Below are positions 9,851 through 17,402 of a DNA stretch of 41,065 nt, piece after piece. The notes beneath the pieces are model-generated. The model saw only the letters and a list, made by a program, of their open reading frames with translations, ran no database searches and was not told the DNA's origin. Position numbers and translations under genes: made by a program. The DNA lies in NCBI GenBank assembly GCA_017882305.1, contig JADGPU010000018.1:1-41065 (forward strand). The letters are read 5' to 3'. This DNA is from Bacteroidales bacterium. Its GTDB lineage: Bacteria; Bacteroidota; Bacteroidia; Bacteroidales; VadinHA17. Position 1 is the stretch's first letter. Each line of letters opens with the position of its first letter.

Positions 9851-10574
9851 ATTTGTGCCAAATGATGAATCTGATTATCATTCAACTATACATAAGTTAC
9901 ATCGGTTAAAGAATTCAAGAACAGAAACAGTAGGTTAGGAGTTTCTTACTTTTTAGCTGGTTTTCCTTCAAAGTTAATTATGCTATTTTACATAATATTA
10001 ATTATAGGCTTTTAAAGAGAATTTCCGTTCAGCTTGCTGATTGACATAAAATCAGATATAGCGACGAGGCAAAGCCGAGTCCTATATCGGTAATGATTTT
10101 ATGTCAAAGGAAATTCTCGATTCATTTTTAACCATTCCCAGCTTGCTAGTTTACATAAAATCAGATATAGCGACGAGGCAAAGCCGAGGCCTATATCGGT
10201 AATGATTTTATGTCAAAGGAAATTCTCGATTGATTTTAACCATTCTCAGCAAGCTGATTGACATCTGCCTTCGCCTTCGCTACAGCAGACACAGTAAAAT
10301 CAGATATAGCGACGAGGCAAAGCCGAGTCCTATATCGTTAAAGATTTTATGTCAAAAGAAATTCTCCACCCTTGGTGGTAAAACAAATTCATTTAACCAT
10401 AAAGTATCTCGAAGTACAAATCAAAATAATACAAAGGAAATACACGACAATTAATAAATGTACCCTACCCTACAACAATCCTGTTTTCGAAACATTATGT
10501 CAAATAGAGCTTTCCAATAATAATAGATATGTTAAGAAGTTTCAAAACTCCGTAAAATACTCTTATTCTTTTTA
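9851..10574. other. Gene-free spacer holding a three-copy palindromic repeat
   Basis: More than 700 bases without a credible gene between the TPR terminator and the epimerase stop. The middle third is the repeat array described separately (10017-10368). The flanks 9851-10016 and 10380-10574 are AT-rich and show nothing I can identify; short open frames here run through repeat sequence and have no family features. Confidence 0.7.
10017..10368. repeat. Three tandem copies of a long palindromic repeat
   Basis: Copy 1 (10017-10118) is a nested palindrome: GAGAATTTCC/GGAAATTCTC outermost, then a perfect 14-bp pair (TTGACATAAAATCA 10041-10054 with 10094-10107), then GATATAG/CTATATC, and a GGC-AAA-GCC core. 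Copy 2 lies 109 bp on (core about 10151-10227). Copy 3 lies a further 139 bp on because about 31 bases (around 10265-10295, containing CTGCCTTCGCCTTCGC) interrupt its left arm. The right arm GAAATTCTC is present in all three. Copies are joined by a conserved linker with TTAACCATTC. No reading frame is shared. Confidence 0.9.
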
Positions 10575-11720
10575 TTATGTTTTGTTTTTAATGATTCCTA
10601 TTCCAGGACGATCCGGCAGAATTATTTTGCCATCATTTATTGTAACACCTGTAAATATATCATTATCAATCAGAAGATTCCCATCCAGATCGGCCCAATC
10701 GACCAAAGGAGAAAGCTGAGCTGCAGCTGTTACAGCACATGATGTCTCTGTCATACAACCGATCATTACTTTCATACCAAGAGCTCTTGCCATCTTTATC
10801 ATTATATATGCCGATCGCAACCCCCCGCACTTCATCAGTTTGATATTTATACCGCTGTAAACTCCCTGTACCTTACTGAAATCGCTGATTGTCTGAAAAG
10901 CTTCATCAGCTATAATTGGTAACGGACTATTTTGCGTCAGCCATGCAGTATCTTCAGATGAAGTTTTGGACATCGGTTGTTCAATAAAGACAACACCCTG
11001 ATCTTTAAGCCAGTATGACATTTCAAGTGCCATTTTTCTGTCTGTCCATCCCTGGTTTATATCGACACAAATTGGTTTATCTGTTTCGCTTCTTACTGCC
11101 TCAATCATTTCCTTGTCATTTCCCTGACCAAGTTTAACCTTTAGAATTCTGTAAGGCGCTGCTTCCCTCACTTTAGCTTTGACGACTTCCGGCTTATCTA
11201 TACCTATTGTAAATGAAGTATTTGGAGTTCTATCCGGATTAAGCCCCCAAATCTTGTACCAGGGCTGCTTCATAAGCTTACCTACCAGATCATGAAGCGC
11301 AATATCAACGGAAGCCTTTGCAGCATAGTTCCCGGGAACCAGTTTATCTACATATGCTAATATATCCTCCATAAGAAAAGGGCTTTCAAACCTGGTCAGA
11401 TCAACCTTACTTAGAAAGGATGTTGCGGTTTCATAATTCTCGCCCAGATAAGGGGGCATAGATGCCTCTCCGTAACCAACAATGTTGTCAAATTCCAGTT
11501 CAGTAAGCATGACCGGTGTCGTACTTCTCGATCCGGATGCAAGTGTAAAAACATGTTTCAAATGCAGTTCATATGGCTTAAAACGCAAGGTCAGTCCTGA
11601 ACTTTTCTTCGATTTTTTAGTAATTTCTGCCCAATCATGACGACCTAATGCCAGATATGAAAATCCTGCACTGCCGGCAAGGACTCCACAATCTGTCAGA
11701 AATTTTCTCCTCGAACTCAT
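10575..11720 (-). CDS. Exported L-Ala-D/L-Glu (dipeptide) epimerase, enolase superfamily
   Basis: Muconate-lactonizing-type enolase-superfamily enzyme expected to epimerise L-Ala-D-Glu from murein to L-Ala-L-Glu. From the ATG at 11720 (preceded by AGAGAG) it has 381 residues. The N-terminus SSRRKFLTDCGVLAG is a twin-arginine signal, so it acts outside the cytoplasm. Catalytic features are present: KVK (K194, K196), metal ligands D220 (CVDIN), E247 (IEQP), D272 (IADEA), second lysine K294 (INIKL), and the DLD motif (344-346) typical of Ala-Glu epimerases. A longer frame back to 11789 overlaps the upstream gene and is unlikely. Third gene of an operon with an NlpC/P60 peptidase and a MEMO-like lipoprotein. 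Exact dipeptide preference is inferred. Confidence 0.88.
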   Translation of the reverse strand: MSSRRKFLTDCGVLAGSAGFSYLALGRHDWAEITKKSKKSSGLTLRFKPYELHLKHVFTLASGSRSTTPVMLTELEFDNIVGYGEASMPPYLGENYETATSFLSKVDLTRFESPFLMEDILAYVDKLVPGNYAAKASVDIALHDLVGKLMKQPWYKIWGLNPDRTPNTSFTIGIDKPEVVKAKVREAAPYRILKVKLGQGNDKEMIEAVRSETDKPICVDINQGWTDRKMALEMSYWLKDQGVVFIEQPMSKTSSEDTAWLTQNSPLPIIADEAFQTISDFSKVQGVYSGINIKLMKCGGLRSAYIMIKMARALGMKVMIGCMTETSCAVTAAAQLSPLVDWADLDGNLLIDNDIFTGVTINDGKIILPDRPGIGIIKNKT

Positions 11721-11739
11721 AACTATAATTTTTCTCTCT

Positions 11740-12939
11740 TCAATACCATGGATGTTTAATAAAAGGCACAATTCCCGGATCATTATCAACCCCGATAATT
11801 CGTTTGGCTGCCAAAAGAGAATTCATTCTAAAACTGCTGTAATTGATTTGTGTTGAATCGAGACTGTTTATCATTACTCTTCCAGATGAATTAATATACT
11901 CATTATTTCCTATATATATGGCAACATGAGTAACATGAGAGCTTCCATTTTTTTTTGAACCAAAGAATAACAGATCTCCGTTTCTAAGCCGTTTAAAGTC
12001 ATTTGTAATGTCAATTGTGACACCATGAAGTGCCTGTAAAGAGGCATCTCTCGCTAGAATCAGTCCGCTCATAATGTAGACGGACTGTACAAAACCACTG
12101 CAATCTACTGCTTTTGATGAAGTGCCGCCCCATAAATAAGGCAGACCCATGAAGGTCTTAGCAACCTTACAGATGCTTTCTTCTGTACATGGCACACTAC
12201 CTTTCCAATCATCAAAATCCTTAACCTTTTGCTTCTCAACAAATCCCTTACGGCCATCAGGTAAAACAACGCAGACATAACCATTTAGTTCTCCAGTCTT
12301 TTCTATTATGCTACCTCCTACTAAATCGCCTACAACTCCTGAATTATAAGATGGAGTATCGTATAACCATCCTGCATTCTCCAGGTAGATTACCCTTTTT
12401 GCGTTTTTCCATCCAGCCAAATCCATCCTGTTCAGAAGCTTTACCGAAGATTCTTCAGTCCACGAAATATAGTTGTCAGGAGTTTGGATCTGAACCCATG
12501 AGTTAACGTTTTTTAATATTAAAACCGGAGTACCAAGTCTTGCCTGTGACACCAATTCTGACCTGTGATCAGGTTCTTTTCTAAGGTTAATAACACTTAT
12601 AGTAACTAATCCAAAATATTTTTTGTTTTTTAAAGTATCTGGAAGAATTACAATGCTGTCAATAAGCGATTTATCTCGATTATATAAAGCTTTAATTATC
12701 TCATTTTTTGCAGCCTGATTTGTAGTTTCTCCGGTAAGAATTAATGTTCCTTTTTCTCCGGATTTTAGTTTAACGCTACAAATTCCGACTCTATGATCAG
12801 GGACCATTTGTGCAGCAATATGATCAATTACAGATTGCAGTTTTTTTTCATTGGTTTCCCGACAACTGCTTATAATAAAAAGAAGTACGATAATTGTACC
12901 AAAACAATTAAAGAGTCTTTTAAATTTTGTTCTTTTCAT
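11740..12939 (-). CDS. SH3-domain NlpC/P60 lipoprotein endopeptidase (YkfC-like)
   Basis: Predicted gamma-D-glutamyl-diamino acid endopeptidase that cuts murein stem peptides. The 399-residue product has a lipoprotein signal with lipobox cysteine C26 (IISSC), a linker domain, two bacterial SH3-like domains (about 108-170 and 180-240), and a C-terminal NlpC/P60 domain: LPYLWGGTSSKAVDCSGF with nucleophile C280, H338 in HVTHVAIYIG, and N350 where the third residue is often His (EYINSSG). This domain order matches YkfC. It ends 19 bases before the epimerase start and follows the MEMO-like gene by 9 bases, so the three are co-transcribed. Peptide product and epimerase substrate fit one pathway. 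Confidence 0.9.
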   Translation of the reverse strand: MKRTKFKRLFNCFGTIIVLLFIISSCRETNEKKLQSVIDHIAAQMVPDHRVGICSVKLKSGEKGTLILTGETTNQAAKNEIIKALYNRDKSLIDSIVILPDTLKNKKYFGLVTISVINLRKEPDHRSELVSQARLGTPVLILKNVNSWVQIQTPDNYISWTEESSVKLLNRMDLAGWKNAKRVIYLENAGWLYDTPSYNSGVVGDLVGGSIIEKTGELNGYVCVVLPDGRKGFVEKQKVKDFDDWKGSVPCTEESICKVAKTFMGLPYLWGGTSSKAVDCSGFVQSVYIMSGLILARDASLQALHGVTIDITNDFKRLRNGDLLFFGSKKNGSSHVTHVAIYIGNNEYINSSGRVMINSLDSTQINYSSFRMNSLLAAKRIIGVDNDPGIVPFIKHPWY

Positions 12940-12948
12940 TTTACAAGA

Positions 12949-14025
12949 TTATCTGTATCCTAATGCGGCATAGCCAACCCAGTGACAATCAGTCGCGATA
13001 GCTGTTCTGCCCATTCCGATATCATCAACGGGAATATGTGCTGAAGTGATACTTGTGGAATATCCAACCAGTTCACCTGATAGTAGGCTGCCATTGTTAA
13101 GATAATATGAAGTATACAATGCGACCGGCACACTATACCTTCCGCACCATGTCCATTTATATTCCCTGAAATTTTCAGGTTTCAAGGTATAACTGCTGAA
13201 TAAACGGATTTTTTCAGGTACTAACTCACCTTTAAGGCAGCTGTCAATTATCCCTGACTCATGCTCACGGGCTTTATTATTTCCCGCTTCATCGCAACCA
13301 AAATATGCCCGGTTAATCCCACCCCAATCTTCATTACCATAATGTACTGCATCGGTTGTAGATACAATTGCAAAGTCAGTTCCCCACTCCCACTTATGAT
13401 TTATTGCAACGGTCCGGATAGCATCTGCAAGTGCTTTTCCACAGGCCTCCATCCTGTCCGGGTTCATAGCAGGCACAAGTATTGATACTATAGTAATATT
13501 CCTGTTAAAATACTGCAGGAAGGGAATCATAGCTTCCACTGAATGTTCAACTTTTTGCATTGTATCATTTATGATGGCAAATTTTTTTGTGAGTAATTTG
13601 TAAATTTCTTCTCTTACAGGAGAAACTTGAATATTTTTCCAGGGGCCTTTCCAGACGTTGTAGCTGTCAAATACCAGTGAATCTTCTATTCCAAGCTGGG
13701 CTGCCTTATGTGCTACGCCAATAAGAATCAGATTGGGCGCCTTTACGTTTTGAAGCAACTCAGGGTATAGTGTGCCAACATAAGCATAATCATCATGCGG
13801 GCAAATAACAAATTTCCAGGGCAATCCTGCAGATTTTTTCCATCCCTTCCGGTCCAACCTCGCCATAAGGCTGTCCATCTGCCAGGAATACTGAGCAAAT
13901 CCGATAGTATCTTTCAGTGGTCTGATTTTACCTGTTTCCTTATTGTCCAATTTACCGGTCATGCATGATAATAAAATGATTAACAGTACACTTAGTGAAA
14001 TATAAAGATTCTTCGATATCTTCAT
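12949..14025 (-). CDS. MEMO1-family (AmmeMemoRadiSam protein B) lipoprotein
   Basis: A 358-residue MEMO-family protein with lipoprotein signal: hydrophobic LSVLLIILLS followed by lipobox cysteine C21. Family motifs are in place: CPHDDYAYVG (H77), GVAHKAAQLG (H106), EHSVEAMIPFLQ (161-171), STTDAVHYG (222-230) and WCGR with C294. The H-H-C set matches the metal site of human MEMO1. The biochemical function of bacterial members is unsettled. The usual AMMECR1 and radical-SAM partners are absent; it instead heads an operon with NlpC/P60 and epimerase genes, suggesting an envelope role in peptide handling (inference). The ATG at 14025 fits a signal peptide best; one at 14043 overlaps the stop of a zinc-ribbon fragment as ATGA. 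Confidence 0.85.
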   Translation of the reverse strand: MKISKNLYISLSVLLIILLSCMTGKLDNKETGKIRPLKDTIGFAQYSWQMDSLMARLDRKGWKKSAGLPWKFVICPHDDYAYVGTLYPELLQNVKAPNLILIGVAHKAAQLGIEDSLVFDSYNVWKGPWKNIQVSPVREEIYKLLTKKFAIINDTMQKVEHSVEAMIPFLQYFNRNITIVSILVPAMNPDRMEACGKALADAIRTVAINHKWEWGTDFAIVSTTDAVHYGNEDWGGINRAYFGCDEAGNNKAREHESGIIDSCLKGELVPEKIRLFSSYTLKPENFREYKWTWCGRYSVPVALYTSYYLNNGSLLSGELVGYSTSITSAHIPVDDIGMGRTAIATDCHWVGYAALGYR

Positions 14026-14039
14026 AACATTAGGATAAG

Positions 14040-14102
14040 TCATAAAGATACAATTTCAAATGGCATCCCGCAACTCTGGCAGAATCTGTCGAACTTTCCC
14101 AT
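14040..14102 (-). pseudogene. Stump of a Zn_ribbon_2-type gene (FCQSCGMP motif)
   Basis: A 20-codon frame starting at 14102 encodes FCQSCGMPF, the highly characteristic first knuckle of small zinc-ribbon proteins (FCQSCGMPL), then stops with TGA overlapping an ATG of the MEMO gene. Full-length members continue for tens of residues with a second Cys pair, which is missing, so this looks like the 5' remnant of a gene truncated at the MEMO boundary. It might still be translated and coupled to MEMO. Too short for certainty. Confidence 0.5.
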
Positions 14103-14111
14103 AATAGATTT

Positions 14112-14130
14112 TTGATTAATTTATGATCAA
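14112..14130. promoter_or_regulatory. Possible third copy of the S24-repressor operator
   Basis: TTGATTAATTTATGATCAA matches the operator at 22053-22071 at 17 of 19 positions (differences at positions 12 and 14) and keeps the TTGAT-N9-ATCAA arms. It lies between the divergent MEMO operon and the PQQ-like gene. In such AT-rich DNA chance remains possible. Confidence 0.35.
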
Positions 14131-14155
14131 ATTTGTTTGTGATAATATAATCCTC

Positions 14156-14191
14156 AATTCTGAAAAAGTCAAGTTTTTCAGAATTTTTTTT
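14156..14191 (+). terminator. Orphan terminator-like hairpin in a divergent spacer
   Basis: A perfect 12-bp stem (AATTCTGAAAAA 14156-14167 with 14174-14185), 6-base loop, and a T-run to 14191 on the plus strand. No plus-strand gene ends here, since the flanking genes diverge, so it may end a short RNA or act as a leader attenuator. Confidence 0.6.
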
Positions 14192-14288
14192 GAGTTTGTG
14201 TTTTTTAATAGCATTTTGCGTGCTTTGCGGTTAAGAAGTTCCTTCTGACAATCCCGGACAAATAAAAATGACTTTTTTCATTCTTTCG

Positions 14289-14319
14289 ACCAATTAATTG
14301 GTTGATGAAATTATCTTTG
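14289..14319 (+). promoter_or_regulatory. Possible promoter with palindrome before the PQQ-like gene
   Basis: ACCAATTAATTGGT (14289-14302) is a perfect 14-bp palindrome directly before a TATCTTTG -7 box (14312-14319). No TTG sits at normal -33 distance; the palindrome covers that zone, as an activator or repressor site could. Inference only. Confidence 0.4.
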
Positions 14320-14349
14320 GAATTTAAAATTTGAATTAATTGATATATA

Positions 14350-15591
14350 ATGAAAAATGTTTCAATACTTTTTGCCCTGATCCTTCTACTCACGTCCTCT
14401 TCAGGAAAAAATAAAATTTATGAATGGCGCGGGAATGACCGCGAGGGTATCTACTATGAATCGGACCTTCTTAAAAAGTGGCCTGCCGAAGGACCAAAAG
14501 AACTTTGGGCAATAGGAAATATTGGAAACGGATTTGTTTCTCCGGTATTTACAGACGAAAATTTTTATATCACTGGAGAGATTGACTCAATGGAAATTCT
14601 TTTCAGCTTTAATCTTAAAGGTGAGAAACAATGGCAAACAACTCTTGGAAAAGAATGGATGAAATCATATCCCGGTTCAAGATCAGCCCCTACTATTGTA
14701 GACGATCTGCTTTACGTTGGCACCGGATTAGGTAACCTTTTCTGTGTTAACAGAACCGACGGGAAGATTATCTGGTCAAAAGATCTTGTGACTGATTTTA
14801 ATGGAGCTCTTCCGCTTCACGGGCATTCAGAATCTGCACTCATTCAGGCAGAAAAGATATTCTGGACCACAGGTGGGAAGAATAATAACGTAGTTGCTTT
14901 GAATCGCTTCACAGGTAGATTGATCTGGTCAAATAAAGGATTTGGTGAACGTTCTGCTTATAACTCTCCAAAGCTAATTGAGCTTCCATCACGGAAAATA
15001 CTTATTACATTTTCTGCCTATCATCTGATGGGGCTTGATATTGCAACGGGGAACTTATTATGGGCACATGAACAGGACAATTATTCACCTGAAAAAAGAC
15101 TCCCTGGATACGGAGATACACACTGCAACACAGTTCTGTATGATAATGGCTCAATTTATTACGTTGCCGGTGACGGAAACTGTGGTGTAAAACTTAAACT
15201 TTCGGATGACGGGATGAAGATTACAGAAGTCTGGCGTAACCGAGATTTTGACAGTTTTATGGGTGGTATTGTAAAAATTGGTGATTGGCTGTATGGCTGT
15301 GGGACGGTCACGCCGGACTTGCGTGCAATAAATGCATCCACAGGCAAGTTGACTGATTCATTGAGAGTAGGAAGCGGGGCCATTATTGCTGCAGATAATA
15401 TGTTGTATTACTATACCCAAAAGGGAGATATGATGCTTCTGAGTTATAGCCAGGGCAAAATTGAAAAAGTCAGTTCCTACAGGATTAAAGAAGGGAATAT
15501 GCAACATTTTTCACATCCGGTAATACATGAAGGTGTTTTGTACCAGCGACATGGAAATACTTTGATGGCATTTGATATCCGTAAAAAATAA
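14350..15591 (+). CDS. Exported PQQ-like beta-propeller repeat protein
   Basis: A 413-residue protein with a signal peptide (MKNVSILFALILLLTSSSG) and a run of PQQ-type blades. Typical blade strings are VDDLLYVGTGLGNLFCVNRTDGKIIWSK, NNVVALNRFTGRLIWSN and MGLDIATGNLLWAHE, with others to the C-terminus (TLMAFDIRKK). No PQQ-enzyme active-site residues or cytochrome motif are evident, so a non-enzymatic scaffold is more likely than a PQQ dehydrogenase. The start is the only ATG giving a signal peptide. A -7-like box and palindrome lie about 40 bases upstream. Substrate and partners are unknown. Confidence 0.85.
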   Translation: MKNVSILFALILLLTSSSGKNKIYEWRGNDREGIYYESDLLKKWPAEGPKELWAIGNIGNGFVSPVFTDENFYITGEIDSMEILFSFNLKGEKQWQTTLGKEWMKSYPGSRSAPTIVDDLLYVGTGLGNLFCVNRTDGKIIWSKDLVTDFNGALPLHGHSESALIQAEKIFWTTGGKNNNVVALNRFTGRLIWSNKGFGERSAYNSPKLIELPSRKILITFSAYHLMGLDIATGNLLWAHEQDNYSPEKRLPGYGDTHCNTVLYDNGSIYYVAGDGNCGVKLKLSDDGMKITEVWRNRDFDSFMGGIVKIGDWLYGCGTVTPDLRAINASTGKLTDSLRVGSGAIIAADNMLYYYTQKGDMMLLSYSQGKIEKVSSYRIKEGNMQHFSHPVIHEGVLYQRHGNTLMAFDIRKK

Positions 15592-15680
15592 TTTTTAAGC
15601 TATTTTTGGTTATTCAATATATAAACAACAACATAGTCACAGTTGTTTTTCATAATAGTTAATTAAAAAACGTAATTAAA

Positions 15681-16343
15681 ATGGAAACTATTAAAAAGTC
15701 AACACTCGATTTCCTAACCGCTATAAAATGTAATAACAACCGTGAGTGGTTTATCGGGAACCGTCACATTTATTTAGATGCCAAAGATAACATCGAATCT
15801 TTTGTTCAGGAGATCATAAATAAAATAATCTTATTTGAGCCGATTATGAAAGGTCTGGAAGCTAAAAGCTGTGTTTTCAGGATTAACCGCGATATTCGTT
15901 TTTCTAAAGATAAATCGCCTTATAAATCGCATTTTGGTGCTTTTATTGTCCAGGGCGGGAAAAAAAACGTAGATAAATTTGCCGGTTATTACTTTCATAT
16001 TGAGCCGGGTAAAAGTATTATGGCTGGCGGAGCATATACACCACCAGGCCCATGGTTATCAGCCATAAGGGAAAAGATCAGTGATAGTCCGGATGAGTTT
16101 ATTAAAATCACTAATTCAAAAGAATTCATTAAATACTTCGGTTCAATTGACGGAGAAAAGCTTAAGACTGCACCAAAAGGATACCCTTCAAACCATCCAC
16201 ATATAGAGCTTTTAAAGTTTAAAAGTTACCTTGTTGTTAATGAAGCATCAGATAAAATGGTACTCAGCAATGATTATTCTGATCACGTAATCAACGTATT
16301 TAAAGCTATGAAGCCCTTAAATGATTATCTGAATGAGTATTAG
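15681..16343 (+). CDS. DUF2461 domain protein
   Basis: A 220-residue cytoplasmic protein of the DUF2461/TIGR02453 family. The family hallmark is visible in the middle: SCVFRINRDIRFSKDKSPYKSHFGAF, followed by GYYFHIEPGKSIMAGGAYTPPG. The N-terminal TLDFLTAIKCNNNREWF also matches the typical 'FL..L..NN.reWF' opening. The family has no established biochemical role. A TATTTTTG box lies about 75 bases upstream. It is followed 38 bases later by the methyltransferase-like gene on the same strand. Confidence 0.88.
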   Translation: METIKKSTLDFLTAIKCNNNREWFIGNRHIYLDAKDNIESFVQEIINKIILFEPIMKGLEAKSCVFRINRDIRFSKDKSPYKSHFGAFIVQGGKKNVDKFAGYYFHIEPGKSIMAGGAYTPPGPWLSAIREKISDSPDEFIKITNSKEFIKYFGSIDGEKLKTAPKGYPSNHPHIELLKFKSYLVVNEASDKMVLSNDYSDHVINVFKAMKPLNDYLNEY

Positions 16344-16381
16344 AAAGTGCGTCCCCTGGCCGCGAAGAAAATCAGTAATGT

Positions 16382-17392
16382 ATGACAGGTCTTGAAAGAA
16401 CACTCTCATTTTTGAATGGGGAATCTGTTGACCATCCTCCATTTCACCCTATAATCATGCGATGGGCGGCTAAATATGCTGGAATAAAGTACCGTGATTT
16501 TTGTCTTGATCCTGTTTCAAAATGTAAAGCAATGATTCTCTGTGCAAGAGATTTTAACATAGATTGGGTTACTGTAATGTCCGATCCATGGGCTGAAGCA
16601 TCTGCCTTTGGAATTCAGGTGGAATATCCTGAAAATAGCCTTCCGATTGATAAAAGCGGACACTTGCCGGATGCAAAAACAGCATCGATGATAAAACATT
16701 ATAATCCTTTTAAAAACCGTCGGTGCAATAACAGGCTGATTGAGATAAGGGAATTCAGGAAATCTATTGAGGAAGATCTTTTTGTTGTTGGCTGGGTAGA
16801 AGGACCTGTAGCTGAATATGTCGATCTTCGTGGAGCTTCCGATGCCTCAATAGATTTTTTTCTGGAACCCGAAGCTGTCGAAAAGTCAATGGATATAATC
16901 GTTGAATGTGCCATGAATTTTATTTCTCTACAAATCAAAGCCGGTGCTCACTGTATTGGTATTGGAGACGCATTCTGCTCACAGATCGGGCCTGAATTAT
17001 ATACCCAGTTTGCGTATTCCAGGCAGAAAAAACTTGTAGACCATATTCATTCTGAAGGAGCTCTTGCCAAGCTTCATATCTGTGGAAATACAGAATCAAT
17101 TCTGAAGCAGATGATACAAACAGGAGCTGATATAATTGATATTGACCATCTTGTACCTTCAATGGAGGATTTTGTACCATTAATAAGTAAGTATCAGGCC
17201 TTTTCAGGGAAGTCCGATCCCGTGACTATAATTCAGGACGGAACACCGGAAACTATAAAACAGTCAGTTGTTGATGATTTTAAACAAGCCAAAGGACGTT
17301 GTATAGTTTCGGCAGGTTGTGAAATTACTCCCGGAACTGATTGTGGAAATATGAGAGCATTCGGCTTAGCTGCCTGGGATTTAATTGAATGA
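16382..17392 (+). CDS. Uroporphyrinogen decarboxylase-fold methyltransferase (MtaA/MtbA-like)
   Basis: A 336-residue UROD-superfamily protein. Unlike heme-pathway HemE it carries the zinc-thiolate signature of corrinoid/thiol methyltransferases: H232 and C234 in LHICGNT and C313 in SAGCEI. The N-terminus (MTGLERTLSFLNGESVDHPPFHP) is the usual opening of this group. Methyl donor and acceptor are not predictable: no corrinoid-binding protein, methyltransferase I or reactivase lies nearby. It may serve a partner encoded elsewhere. It ends 10 bases before the convergent thioredoxin-like gene. Confidence 0.8.
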   Translation: MTGLERTLSFLNGESVDHPPFHPIIMRWAAKYAGIKYRDFCLDPVSKCKAMILCARDFNIDWVTVMSDPWAEASAFGIQVEYPENSLPIDKSGHLPDAKTASMIKHYNPFKNRRCNNRLIEIREFRKSIEEDLFVVGWVEGPVAEYVDLRGASDASIDFFLEPEAVEKSMDIIVECAMNFISLQIKAGAHCIGIGDAFCSQIGPELYTQFAYSRQKKLVDHIHSEGALAKLHICGNTESILKQMIQTGADIIDIDHLVPSMEDFVPLISKYQAFSGKSDPVTIIQDGTPETIKQSVVDDFKQAKGRCIVSAGCEITPGTDCGNMRAFGLAAWDLIE

Positions 17393-17402
17393 TTATGGAT
17401 CC

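Noticed and set aside
10017-10368. CRISPR array
   Set aside because: Only three units, 109-139 bp apart, the repeats are far too long and palindromic, and the linkers are similar rather than unique spacers; no cas genes.
10230-10719. Two short plus-strand frames after the repeat array
   Set aside because: They run from repeat sequence into the antisense of the epimerase gene; no recognisable protein.
14350-15591. PQQ-dependent dehydrogenase
   Set aside because: Propeller blades are present but I see no catalytic Asp/Cys-Cys pattern or heme site.
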